A stretch of 24,850 nucleotides of DNA, from positions 1 to 24,850 of the forward strand of contig CALXJN010000009.1 in assembly GCA_944388635.1 (NCBI GenBank), read 5' to 3'. A program made the translations under genes and the position numbers. Source of the stretch: an uncultured Clostridia bacterium. Its GTDB lineage: Bacteria; Bacillota; Clostridia; TANB77; CAG-508. Below are positions 1 to 7,327 of the stretch, in pieces. The stretch's first letter is position 1, and each line of letters begins with the position of its first letter. Below the pieces are notes generated by a model that saw only the letters and a list, made by a program, of their open reading frames with translations, searched no databases and had not been told where the DNA came from.

Positions 1-1101
1 CAAACAAATATTAACCTACCATTTATAACAGCTGATAGTACAGGACCAAAACACTTAGACATAACATTAACAAGAGCAAAATTCGAAGAACTAATCAAAG
101 ATTTAGTAGATTCAACAGTAGAACCAGTTACTCAAGCTCTTAAAGACGCTGGAATAAGTGCATCAGATTTACACAAAGTATTACTAGTTGGTGGTTCAAC
201 AAGAGTACCATGTGTACAAGAAACAGTAAAGAAAATAACAGGAAAAGAGCCTGATAAAGGAATAAATCCAGACGAATGTGTTGCAATTGGTGCAGCAATT
301 CAAGGTGGAGTATTATCAGGAGATGTACAAGACATACTATTACTAGATGTTACACCACTTTCATTAGGTATTGAAACATACGGTGGAGTATTTACAAAAT
401 TAATCGAAAGAAATACAACAATACCAACAAAGAAATCACAAATATTTTCAACAGCAGCAGACGGTCAAACAAGCGTTGAAGTACATGTTTTACAAGGAGA
501 GCGTGAAATGGCTGCATACAACAAAACATTAGGAAGATTCCAATTAACAGGAATTCCAGCAGCACCACGTGGAGTACCACAAATTGAAGTTACATTCGAT
601 ATAGATGCAAACGGTATAGTACATGTATCAGCAAAAGATTTAGCAACAGGAAATGAACAAAATGTTTCAATAACAGCAAGTTCAAACCTTTCAGAAGAAG
701 ATATACAAAAAGCTGTAAAAGACGCAGAAGCACATGCAAGCGAAGATAAAAAGAAAAAAGAGGAAATTGAAGTTAGAAATAATGCTGAAAGTCTATTATA
801 CAACTGTGAAAAAACTATGAACGAACTTGGAGACAAGATAAGCGGAGAAGAAAAAGCAAAGGTTGAAACAGAGATAGACAATGTTAAAAAAGCATTAGAA
901 GGAACAGATACAGAAAATATTAAACAAGCAACAGAAAAATTAACAAGTGTATTCTATGAATTGTCAGAAAAACTATATAAACAAGCAAATCCACAAGGAA
1001 ATGCAGCAAATGGTGGAGCAGAAGCCAACGGACCAAAACAAGATGCAGACGGAAACGTATATAATGCAGACTATAATGTAGAAAGTGATGACAAGAAATA
1101 A
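1..1101 (+). CDS. dnaK: Molecular chaperone DnaK (Hsp70), 3' part, start outside window
   Basis: The reading frame is open from base 1 to the TAA at 1099-1101 and encodes the last 366 residues of DnaK; about 240 residues of the ATPase domain lie before the window. Visible landmarks are the end of the nucleotide-binding domain (LVGGSTRVP, then NPDECVAIGAAIQGG), the interdomain linker region (DILLLDVTPLSLGIET), the substrate-binding domain (TTIPTKKSQIFSTAADGQ, GIPAAPRGVPQIEVTFDIDANGI) and the alpha-helical lid with an acidic tail ending DDKK. DnaK is an ATP-driven cytoplasmic chaperone that works with DnaJ and GrpE. dnaJ follows 95 nt downstream on the same strand, the usual Firmicutes order hrcA-grpE-dnaK-dnaJ, so upstream hrcA, grpE and CIRCE control are expected outside the window. 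Identification is essentially certain. Confidence 0.97.
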   Translation, partial: QTNINLPFITADSTGPKHLDITLTRAKFEELIKDLVDSTVEPVTQALKDAGISASDLHKVLLVGGSTRVPCVQETVKKITGKEPDKGINPDECVAIGAAIQGGVLSGDVQDILLLDVTPLSLGIETYGGVFTKLIERNTTIPTKKSQIFSTAADGQTSVEVHVLQGEREMAAYNKTLGRFQLTGIPAAPRGVPQIEVTFDIDANGIVHVSAKDLATGNEQNVSITASSNLSEEDIQKAVKDAEAHASEDKKKKEEIEVRNNAESLLYNCEKTMNELGDKISGEEKAKVETEIDNVKKALEGTDTENIKQATEKLTSVFYELSEKLYKQANPQGNAANGGAEANGPKQDADGNVYNADYNVESDDKK

Positions 1102-1112
1102 GTCTAGCTATT

Positions 1113-1178
1113 TAGAAATTAGAGGTTAGATATTAGAGATTAAGATCTAATACCTAACCTTCTAATATCTAATTTCTA
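1113..1178 (+). repeat. Long intergenic hairpin between dnaK and dnaJ
   Basis: An outer perfect 11-bp inverted repeat (TAGAAATTAGA at 1113-1123, TCTAATTTCTA at 1168-1178) encloses a second stem (1124-1137 with 1146-1159, 14 bp, one mismatch). An 8-nt loop closes it, and 8 unpaired bases (1160-1167) lie on the 3' side. The arms are built from variations of TTAGA/TCTAA, as in dispersed intergenic palindromes. It ends 7 nt before the dnaJ Shine-Dalgarno site and has no T-run, so an mRNA-stability or processing element, or a repeat insertion, fits better than a terminator. The role is inferred. Confidence 0.7.
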
Positions 1179-1196
1179 GAAAATTAGGAGGCTAAA

Positions 1197-2345
1197 ATGG
1201 CAGATAGTAAAAGAGATTATTATGAAGTCTTAGGAGTAGAAAAAACTGCAAGTGATGATGAAATAAAAAAAGCATTTAGAAGACTTGCAAAAAAATATCA
1301 TCCTGATGCAAATCCAGATAATAAAAAAGAAGCAGAGGCTAAGTTCAAAGAGGTAAATGAAGCTTATGAAGTTTTATCAGATAAACAAAAAAGGGCAACT
1401 TATGACCAATTTGGACATAGTGGAGCACAAGGATTTGGTGGACAAAATGGATATTATTCATATTCTACATCAGGTTTTGACGGGTTCGATGGCTTTGATA
1501 TTGACTTAGATGATATTGTTTCATCAATTTTTGGTGGAGGAAGAAGCAGAAGAAGTTCAAGAACATCAAATGGACCAGCAAAAGGAGCAGATTTAAGACA
1601 AGATATAGAAATTACATTTGAAGATTCTTATTTAGGAGTAAGAAAACAAATAAATATATATAGAGATGAAGTTTGTGATGTCTGCCATGGAAGTGGAGCA
1701 AAACCAGGAAGCAAAATAGATACTTGCTCAATGTGTGGAGGAACAGGGCAGATAAGACAAGTACAAACAACACTATTTGGACAAATGCAAACATCTAGAA
1801 CTTGTACAGCTTGTGGCGGAACAGGAAAAATTATAAGAGAAACTTGTGAAAATTGTAGAGGAAAAGGAAAAGTTAGAAAACAAGCAAGGATAAATGTAAG
1901 TATTCCAGCAGGAATAGATGACGGTCAAACAGTAGTGTTAAGAGGAGAAGGCGCACCAGGACAAAATGGAGGGCCAAAGGGAGATTTATATATAGTAGTA
2001 CATATAAAACATCATCCTTTATATGTAAGAAAAGATGACCACGTATTATGTGATATACCAGTAACAGTGACACAGGCAACTCTAGGTGCTGAACTTGAAA
2101 TTCCAATGGTAGACGGAAGCAAAGAAAGATTTAAAATCCCAGAGGGAACACAAACTGGAACTAAGTTTAAAATAAAGCAAAAAGGATTTAGTAGTATAAA
2201 TAGAAACACACGTGGAGACTTTATATTTACAGTAATAGTTCAAACACCAAAAAGACTTTCGAAAGAACAAAGAGAACTATTTGAAAAACTTGCAAAAACA
2301 ATGAATGAACAACCACCAGTAAGAAGAAAAGGAATATTCGGATAA
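1197..2345 (+). CDS. dnaJ: Chaperone protein DnaJ (Hsp40)
   Basis: The protein has 382 residues, the usual size for type I DnaJ. In order: an N-terminal J domain with the HPD motif at residues 35-37; a Gly/Phe-rich linker (about 75-110) with repeated GFDGFD; a zinc-finger domain with all four CxxCxGxG repeats (CDVCHGSG, CSMCGGTG, CTACGGTG, CENCRGKG); then the C-terminal substrate-binding domains. It stimulates the DnaK ATPase and delivers unfolded clients in the cytoplasm. The ATG at 1197 follows AGGAG at 1186-1190. It is the last gene of the dnaK cluster here; prmA and rsmE, which often follow in Firmicutes, are absent and two hairpins follow instead. Very secure. Confidence 0.98.
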   Translation: MADSKRDYYEVLGVEKTASDDEIKKAFRRLAKKYHPDANPDNKKEAEAKFKEVNEAYEVLSDKQKRATYDQFGHSGAQGFGGQNGYYSYSTSGFDGFDGFDIDLDDIVSSIFGGGRSRRSSRTSNGPAKGADLRQDIEITFEDSYLGVRKQINIYRDEVCDVCHGSGAKPGSKIDTCSMCGGTGQIRQVQTTLFGQMQTSRTCTACGGTGKIIRETCENCRGKGKVRKQARINVSIPAGIDDGQTVVLRGEGAPGQNGGPKGDLYIVVHIKHHPLYVRKDDHVLCDIPVTVTQATLGAELEIPMVDGSKERFKIPEGTQTGTKFKIKQKGFSSINRNTRGDFIFTVIVQTPKRLSKEQRELFEKLAKTMNEQPPVRRKGIFG

Positions 2346-2368
2346 AATATAAAAAATTGTCAAGTAGA

Positions 2369-2407
2369 AGAGGTTGCGATTCAGAACCGTCCCAAATCGC
2401 AACCTCT
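2369..2407. repeat. Perfect 13-bp hairpin downstream of dnaJ, REP-like loop
   Basis: AGAGGTTGCGATT at 2369-2381 is the exact reverse complement of 2395-2407, with a 13-nt loop (CAGAACCGTCCCA). The stem is more GC-rich than its surroundings and is not followed by a T-run; a separate terminator hairpin follows 10 nt later. The loop contains GAACCGTCCC, whose complement GGGACGGTTC I recall as a recurrent core of palindromic repeats in other clostridial genomes. That link is from memory, not from a search. Confidence 0.6.
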
Positions 2408-2416
2408 CTTCAAAAA

Positions 2417-2468
2417 GCAGAGCATATCGAAAAGATTGCACAATCTTTCCAATATGCTCGCTTTTTTT
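2417..2468 (+). terminator. Rho-independent terminator after dnaJ
   Basis: A hairpin with arms GAGCATAT (2420-2427) and ATATGCTC (2452-2459), extended inside by AAAGATTG/CAATCTTT, is followed by a run of T at 2462-2468. The strong stem and uridine tail, between dnaJ and a new promoter, fit an intrinsic terminator ending the dnaK operon. Confidence 0.85.
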
Positions 2469-2481
2469 GTTTTATTTTATG

Positions 2482-2510
2482 TTGACATTAACAACTTATT
2501 ATGTTATCTT
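2482..2510 (+). promoter_or_regulatory. Sigma-A type promoter of the GH13 gene
   Basis: A perfect -35 TTGACA (2482-2487), a 17-bp spacer and a -10 TATCTT (2505-2510, 4 of 6 matches) lie 57 nt before the GTG start. The site directly follows the dnaJ terminator, so the GH13 gene is its own transcription unit. No clear operator palindrome was seen in the leader. Confidence 0.75.
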
Positions 2511-2566
2511 ATAAGTGTACGCATGCTGTAAACCTCGAATGTTCATATAACAGGAGGTGAACAAAC

Positions 2567-4432
2567 GTGAGTGAGATATTTGACAGCTTGCAAACACGAT
2601 TTAAGACGCCAACAGGTTGCATTAAGGTAGGTGAAGAAGTTTATTTCCACTTGGAAATCCCTAAAAAAGAAGCTCCATATGAAGTGAGGATTATCTTTGA
2701 AGAGTTCTTTTCGGATAAAGCTTTTTCGGAAGAAATGACTCGTATTCGAGAAGATAATGACAGAATAATTTTTGAAACCGAAGGAAACTTCGGAGAAAAA
2801 AATATCTATCGGTATTTCTTCTCGTTCAAATCATATGGTAGGACTAAGTTTATCAAGAAAAAGGCTGGTTCTTTTGAAGGGCAAATTCAGGAAAGTCCAG
2901 AAGGTTTTGCTTGGCAACTTACAATTTATGACGAAATAACAACAAATCCCAATATGCAAGAAGGAGTGATGTACCAAATTTTCCCTGATAGGTTCGCAAG
3001 ATATGGAAGTGTTGAAAATCCACCAGCTGATAGAATTTATCGAGTATGGGAAGGTAATCCTTTCTGGAAAGAGAAACTTATTGGGCAAGATTTTTTTGGT
3101 GGAAACTTACAGGGAGTTATTCACAAACTTAGGTATTTGAAAGAATTAGGTGTAACAGCACTGTATTTAAACCCAATATGGATTGCTCGAAGTAATCATA
3201 GGTATGATCCTGCGGACTACAAAAAAGTAGATCCACTTTTAGGAACGGAGGCTGACTTTAAAGAGCTCATAAAAAGAGCACACAAATTAGGAATGATAGT
3301 TGTAATTGATACTGTTTTAAACCATACAGGTGCAGACAGTATATACTTTAACAAGTATAACAGCTATCCGGTAATTGGTGCTTTTAATTCCACAGAGAGC
3401 AAATATTTCGGGTGGTATTATTTCAGTGAACACCCCGAAAAATATGAATCTTGGTGGGGATTTACTGAGCACCCTAAGATTAATCAAGAAGCTTCGTCTT
3501 TCCAAGAGTATATGTTTGGAAATGGTGGAGTCATTGATTATTGGTATTCTCTTGGCATAGACGGTTTGAGGCTTGATGTTCCTGATGAATTGCCGAATTT
3601 TACGTTAAATTGCATTTATAATTGTTCCAAGAGGAACAAAGAAAATGCCGTAATAATTTCGGAAGTATGGGAAGATGCAAGCAATAAAGCAAACTATGGC
3701 CATAGAATGGAATATCTGTTAGGGCACGAGACAACATCTGTCATGAATTATCCTGTAAAGGATGCAATCCTCGCGTATATTAGGTATGGTGATTTCTGGG
3801 GAGCACATCTCAAAGAAACATTAGAGACAGTGTTCTTAGAAAATTATCCAAGAGAAATAGCATGGTCTTTAATGAACTTTCTGTCTTCTCATGACACAGT
3901 AAGAGCTATAACTAAGCTCGTAGGTCCTGAAGCACAGGAAAACGACCGAGAATGGCAAAATAAGCATGATACCTTAAGTCGAGAGGAATATATTCTTGGC
4001 AGAGAAAGGCTTATGATTAGCTATCTCATTCTCTATTTCCTTCCGGGAATTCCGTCTATATATTATGGGGACGAAGTTGGACTTTGTGGACAAAAGGATC
4101 CTTTTAACAGGAAGCCGTATCCTTGGAACAGAAGGGATAAAAAGTTACTGAAATTTTTCAAGGCACTTGGGAAGTTTAGGCATATCGAGCGTGACTTCTT
4201 TAGAAAAGCAGATTTTGAAGTCAGTTATATTGATGAGGAAATTTGTATCCTCGAAAGAAGCCATGCAAAGAGGCAGCTTTTCCTTGTTGTTAACCGTAGC
4301 GACCACATGGTGGACATTGTTAAACACAACGACCACCCCGAGCGTACTAAAATTTTGTTTACAACCGATAAGCACAATGAGTGCAAAACGTATCTAAACC
4401 CACATCAAGGTATGATACTTGAGCTTTTCTAA
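2567..4432 (+). CDS. GH13 alpha-amylase family glucan hydrolase (neopullulanase/cyclomaltodextrinase-like)
   Basis: This 621-residue protein begins at GTG 2567, 6 nt after a near-perfect AGGAGGTGA. Residues 1 to about 125 look like the beta-rich N-terminal domain of neopullulanase, maltogenic amylase and cyclomaltodextrinase enzymes. The catalytic barrel follows: MYQIFPDRF, the region I motif DTVLNH, nucleophile Asp337 in GLRLDVPDE, acid/base Glu366 in IISEVWED, and transition-state Asp443 in LSSHDT. GIPSIYYGDEVGLCGQKDPFNRKPYPW is typical of this subgroup. It lacks a signal peptide, so it probably cleaves imported maltodextrins or cyclodextrins in the cytoplasm. It has its own promoter and terminator. 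Its codon use (CGA, CGT, AGG, CTC) and higher GC by eye differ from its neighbours, which suggests separate origin. Exact substrate cannot be read from sequence. Confidence 0.9.
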   Translation: MSEIFDSLQTRFKTPTGCIKVGEEVYFHLEIPKKEAPYEVRIIFEEFFSDKAFSEEMTRIREDNDRIIFETEGNFGEKNIYRYFFSFKSYGRTKFIKKKAGSFEGQIQESPEGFAWQLTIYDEITTNPNMQEGVMYQIFPDRFARYGSVENPPADRIYRVWEGNPFWKEKLIGQDFFGGNLQGVIHKLRYLKELGVTALYLNPIWIARSNHRYDPADYKKVDPLLGTEADFKELIKRAHKLGMIVVIDTVLNHTGADSIYFNKYNSYPVIGAFNSTESKYFGWYYFSEHPEKYESWWGFTEHPKINQEASSFQEYMFGNGGVIDYWYSLGIDGLRLDVPDELPNFTLNCIYNCSKRNKENAVIISEVWEDASNKANYGHRMEYLLGHETTSVMNYPVKDAILAYIRYGDFWGAHLKETLETVFLENYPREIAWSLMNFLSSHDTVRAITKLVGPEAQENDREWQNKHDTLSREEYILGRERLMISYLILYFLPGIPSIYYGDEVGLCGQKDPFNRKPYPWNRRDKKLLKFFKALGKFRHIERDFFRKADFEVSYIDEEICILERSHAKRQLFLVVNRSDHMVDIVKHNDHPERTKILFTTDKHNECKTYLNPHQGMILELF

Positions 4433-4442
4433 GTATCACAAA

Positions 4443-4476
4443 AAGGGGGCGAGTAGAGAAATCTGCTCGCCCCCTT
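4443..4476 (+). terminator. Strong GC-rich hairpin terminating the GH13 gene
   Basis: GGGGGCGAG (4445-4453) pairs with CTCGCCCCC (4466-4474). The stem extends inward through TAGA/TCTG with one wobble to a GAAA tetraloop (4458-4461), giving a 13-bp stem. It starts 12 nt after the GH13 stop. An A-run lies on the left but only TT on the right, so it has a weak uridine tail; it may end transcription from either side. Confidence 0.7.
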
Positions 4477-4600
4477 ACACATGTGCTTAATATTCTAAAA
4501 TGCATTAAAGCTTACAAGACAAATTACAATTAACTTTAATTTGACTAATTTTCGATATTATATTGAAAATTGTAACAATTTATTATAAAATTACTATCGT

Positions 4601-4633
4601 AAAATGTTTTTAATAAAATAAAAACATTTTTTT
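4601..4633. other. AT-only hairpin in the spoIIE upstream region
   Basis: AAAATGTTTTTA (4601-4612) and TAAAAACATTTT (4619-4630) form a perfect 12-bp inverted repeat with a 6-nt loop, followed by TTT. The stem is nearly pure A/T, so its strength as a terminator is doubtful. It is the main structured element in the 4477-4737 gap, which is otherwise AT-rich and without a convincing gene. Confidence 0.4.
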
Positions 4634-4677
4634 ATATCACAAAAAGTAGAAAACTTTTTATACAAAGTATACTAAAT

Positions 4678-4710
4678 ATGACAAATATTTTAAAGAAATA
4701 ATTGTATACT
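4678..4710 (+). promoter_or_regulatory. Candidate spoIIE promoter with unusual 21-bp spacing
   Basis: ATGACA (4678-4683, 5/6 to the -35 consensus) and TATACT (4705-4710, 5/6 to the -10) are separated by 21 bp. The predicted start, about 4717, gives a 20-nt leader with the Shine-Dalgarno site. The spoIIE promoter of Bacillus subtilis is known for the same over-long spacing and is activated by phosphorylated Spo0A. No strong 0A box (TGTCGAA) was found; the best is a 6/7 match on the minus strand at 4551-4557. Confidence 0.45.
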
Positions 4711-4737
4711 TAGAAAAAAGTTTAAGAGGTGGTAAGG

Positions 4738-7196
4738 ATGTTTCAAAATATAGTCGATGAAGAAAAGGAAGAAAACATATCTCAAGAAGATATAAGAATA
4801 GATAAAAAAGAAAATATCAAAAATCTTTTAAAAAAATTATTTACAAAACAAAATATTCTTGTGTATATTTTATCATTCATGTTATCTATGGTTAGTGGCA
4901 TAAATGGCATGGCTCCATTTGGGCTTGCTATTTTCGCAGCTGCATTATCCAATGCTGTACCAGCAGGAATGATATATGTTTTAACACTAATACGGTACAT
5001 TAGTTGGATTTGGCCCCCAAATGACTTTGACATATCTTTTAACATCACTTTTATTTGTAGTAATGATATTAATCTTTAAACCATGGTATGAAGAAGAATA
5101 CAAAAGTGAAAGAAGAAAACTTGGAAAGTATGTAGTAATTGCAACAATCTTGGTACAAGCTGTACAAATATTTTTAAGAGGATTTTTACTTTATGATTTA
5201 TTCTTAGGAATTGTTACAGGAGTTGTTACTTACATATTTTATAAAATATTTGCAAATTCATTAATAGTAATCAGTGAATTTAGTATAAAAAAAGCATTTA
5301 CAGTAGAAGAAATTGTAGGTGCAAGTCTGATGATTTCTATTGCAACATGTGCTTTTGGAAATTTAAGCATATTGGGATTTAGTATAAAAACCGTACTTAG
5401 CATATTTATAGTTTTAGTACTTGGTTGGAAAAAAGGTATACTTATAGGGGGAACAGCAGGAATAACTATAGGAGCAGTACTTCGGAATAATAGGAAGTGG
5501 AGAAACTGCACTTATTGCATCGTTTGCATTATCTGGAATGATAGCTGGTATACTAAGTAGATTTGGAAAGATAGGTGTAATAATAGGCTTTATAGTAGGT
5601 AATATTTTACTTGCCTATGTTGTAAATGGAAATACAGTTTCAATAATATATTTAAAAGAAATCATTTTAGCTTCACTCGGGCTTTTACTTGTACCAAAAA
5701 ATGTACAAATAAATATTGAAGATTTTTTTGACAAGAATTTATATTTGCCAGTTAGTGGCTCATATAATTTAGAAAATAATACAGATACAATATATAAATT
5801 AAATACAGTATCTGAAACGATAAATGAAATGTCTAGGTCATATAAAGAAGACAAGAAAGAAATTAACATAGAAAATAGCAAAGAAAATTTTATAAAAGAG
5901 GTAGAAGAAAGGATAGAAAATAGAAAAGACAATATCCTTTATGACGATTTAGTAGAAAATAAAAATGATATAATATCAGACATCTATAATATACTAGAGC
6001 AAAACGGAAGTGTCACAAAAGATGATATTATAAAACTTCTTGAAAATAAAAATGAATATGTGCTTGGTTATGATGATTTTGATACAAATATGAAAATAGA
6101 AGAAGATATAAAAGCTATAGCAAGATTGCTTAATGAGATATATAAAATAGGAAATATCAATAGTATTTGGAAAAAGAAGTTAAATGAAAATAAAAAAGTA
6201 ATATCAAATCAATTAGACGGTGTATCAAAAGCAATATCAAGTGTTGCTAAATCTATAAAAAATGAAGACATAAATTTTGAAGATGAGAAAAAAGAAATAA
6301 AACTCTTATGTGCACAAAAAGAAATTGAAATATTAGATATAAATATAAAAAGAGAAAATACAAAAAGATATATAATTAATTTGTACAAGCCTTCATGTAA
6401 AGAAGATGAAAAATGCAAAATTGAAGAGATAGAAAAAATATTATCAAAAGTATTAAGAGATAATATTATACTTCAAAGAGAAGTGTGTGGAAGAGATGCA
6501 GAGCAAAACTTATGCAAGCAAATATATATGTCTAAAGACAAATTTTCTATACAAATTGGAATAGCACATGATAAAAAGAAAAATTCTTCTGTTTCAGGAG
6601 ATTTTAGTAATCAAACAAGATTAGATGACGGAAAATATTTAGTTGCATTAAGTGACGGAATGGGCAGTGGACCAGAAGCTAGAAAGTCAAGTCAAATAGC
6701 TGTAAAAATGCTCACAAGAATGTTATCAAGCGGATTTGATAGAGATACATCAATGGAGTTACTAAATAGCAGCATGTATATAAATTCTAAAGAAGACATG
6801 TATGCAACACTTGATGTAGCAATACTAGACCTATATTCAGGAAATATGGAATTTATGAAAAATGGAGCATGTCCTACATTTATAAAAAACAAGAAACAAG
6901 TAAATGTAGTTAAATCCATATCACTTCCAGCAGGCATATTGGATAAAATAGACCTAGTTGTATATGATAAAGATTTAAGTGATGGAGATATCATCATAAT
7001 GTGCACAGACGGTGTATTAGAATCACATTCAGAATATGAAAATAAAGAAATGTGGGTAAAAAATATATTAGAAGAGATAGAAACAGACAATGTACAAAAA
7101 ATTGCAAATATATTACTTGAAGAATCCATTGATAATTATTATGGAAATCCAAAAGATGATATGACTGTTATCGCAATAAAAGTAAAGAAAATATAA
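4738..7196 (+). pseudogene. spoIIE: Stage II sporulation protein E, interrupted by two +1 frameshifts
   Basis: SpoIIE is the membrane PP2C-type phosphatase that dephosphorylates SpoIIAA and so activates sigma F in the forespore. It reads in three frames: 4738-5079, then 4994-5560, then 5484-7196. Removing one C at about 4993 and one at about 5483 restores a single 818-codon frame (B. subtilis SpoIIE has 827), joining TLI to GTLVGFG and AVL to GIIGSGE, as expected for the family. An N-terminal multi-pass membrane region is followed by a long coiled, charged middle and an intact C-terminal phosphatase (VSGDFS, LSDGMGSG, SLPAGIL, CTDGVLES, DDMTVI). ATG 4738 follows GAGGTGG at 4726-4732; the upstream in-frame GTG overlaps that site. 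No other lesion is seen, so sequencing or assembly error is as likely as true inactivation. Confidence 0.88.
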
Positions 7197-7210
7197 AATT
7201 TGATAAAAAC

Positions 7211-7261
7211 GCACATGTGTGCGTCGAAAGCTTTGCTTTCGCTAACGCACACCTTTCTTAT
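7211..7261 (+). repeat. 51-bp dispersed palindromic repeat, copy 1
   Basis: This 51-bp segment is identical to 18453-18503. It folds as an outer stem GTGTGCGT/ACGCACAC and inner stem CGAAAGC/GCTTTCG with a TTT loop and a CTA bulge on the 3' side. It begins 14 nt after the spoIIE stop and is followed by the T-rich CTTTCTTATG, so it may also end spoIIE transcription. Perfect identity between two distant intergenic copies suggests a recently spread or conserved non-coding element. Confidence 0.85.
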
Positions 7262-7291
7262 GTCTTATTGGTAACTTTTTCGTGATAAATA

Positions 7292-7320
7292 TTGATTTTT
7301 TTTTGTGCTTATTGTACAAT
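7292..7320 (+). promoter_or_regulatory. Promoter of the first PBP gene
   Basis: TTGATT (7292-7297), a 17-bp spacer and TACAAT (7315-7320) make a good sigma-A type promoter. The predicted transcription start is about 7327, at or next to the first plausible GTG codon (7328), implying an extremely short leader. Confidence 0.6.
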
Positions 7321-7327
7321 AATTTTG

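Noticed and set aside
465..881. 138-codon minus-strand open frame within dnaK
   Set aside because: Ser/Phe-rich antisense shadow of a clear dnaK frame; no ribosome site.
4551..4557. Spo0A box upstream of spoIIE
   Set aside because: Only 6 of 7 bases match TGTCGAA on the minus strand and it lies about 120 bp from the -35; matches of this quality occur by chance in AT-rich DNA.
4729..4737. GTG 4729 as spoIIE start
   Set aside because: It lies within the GAGGTGG ribosome site that serves ATG 4738.
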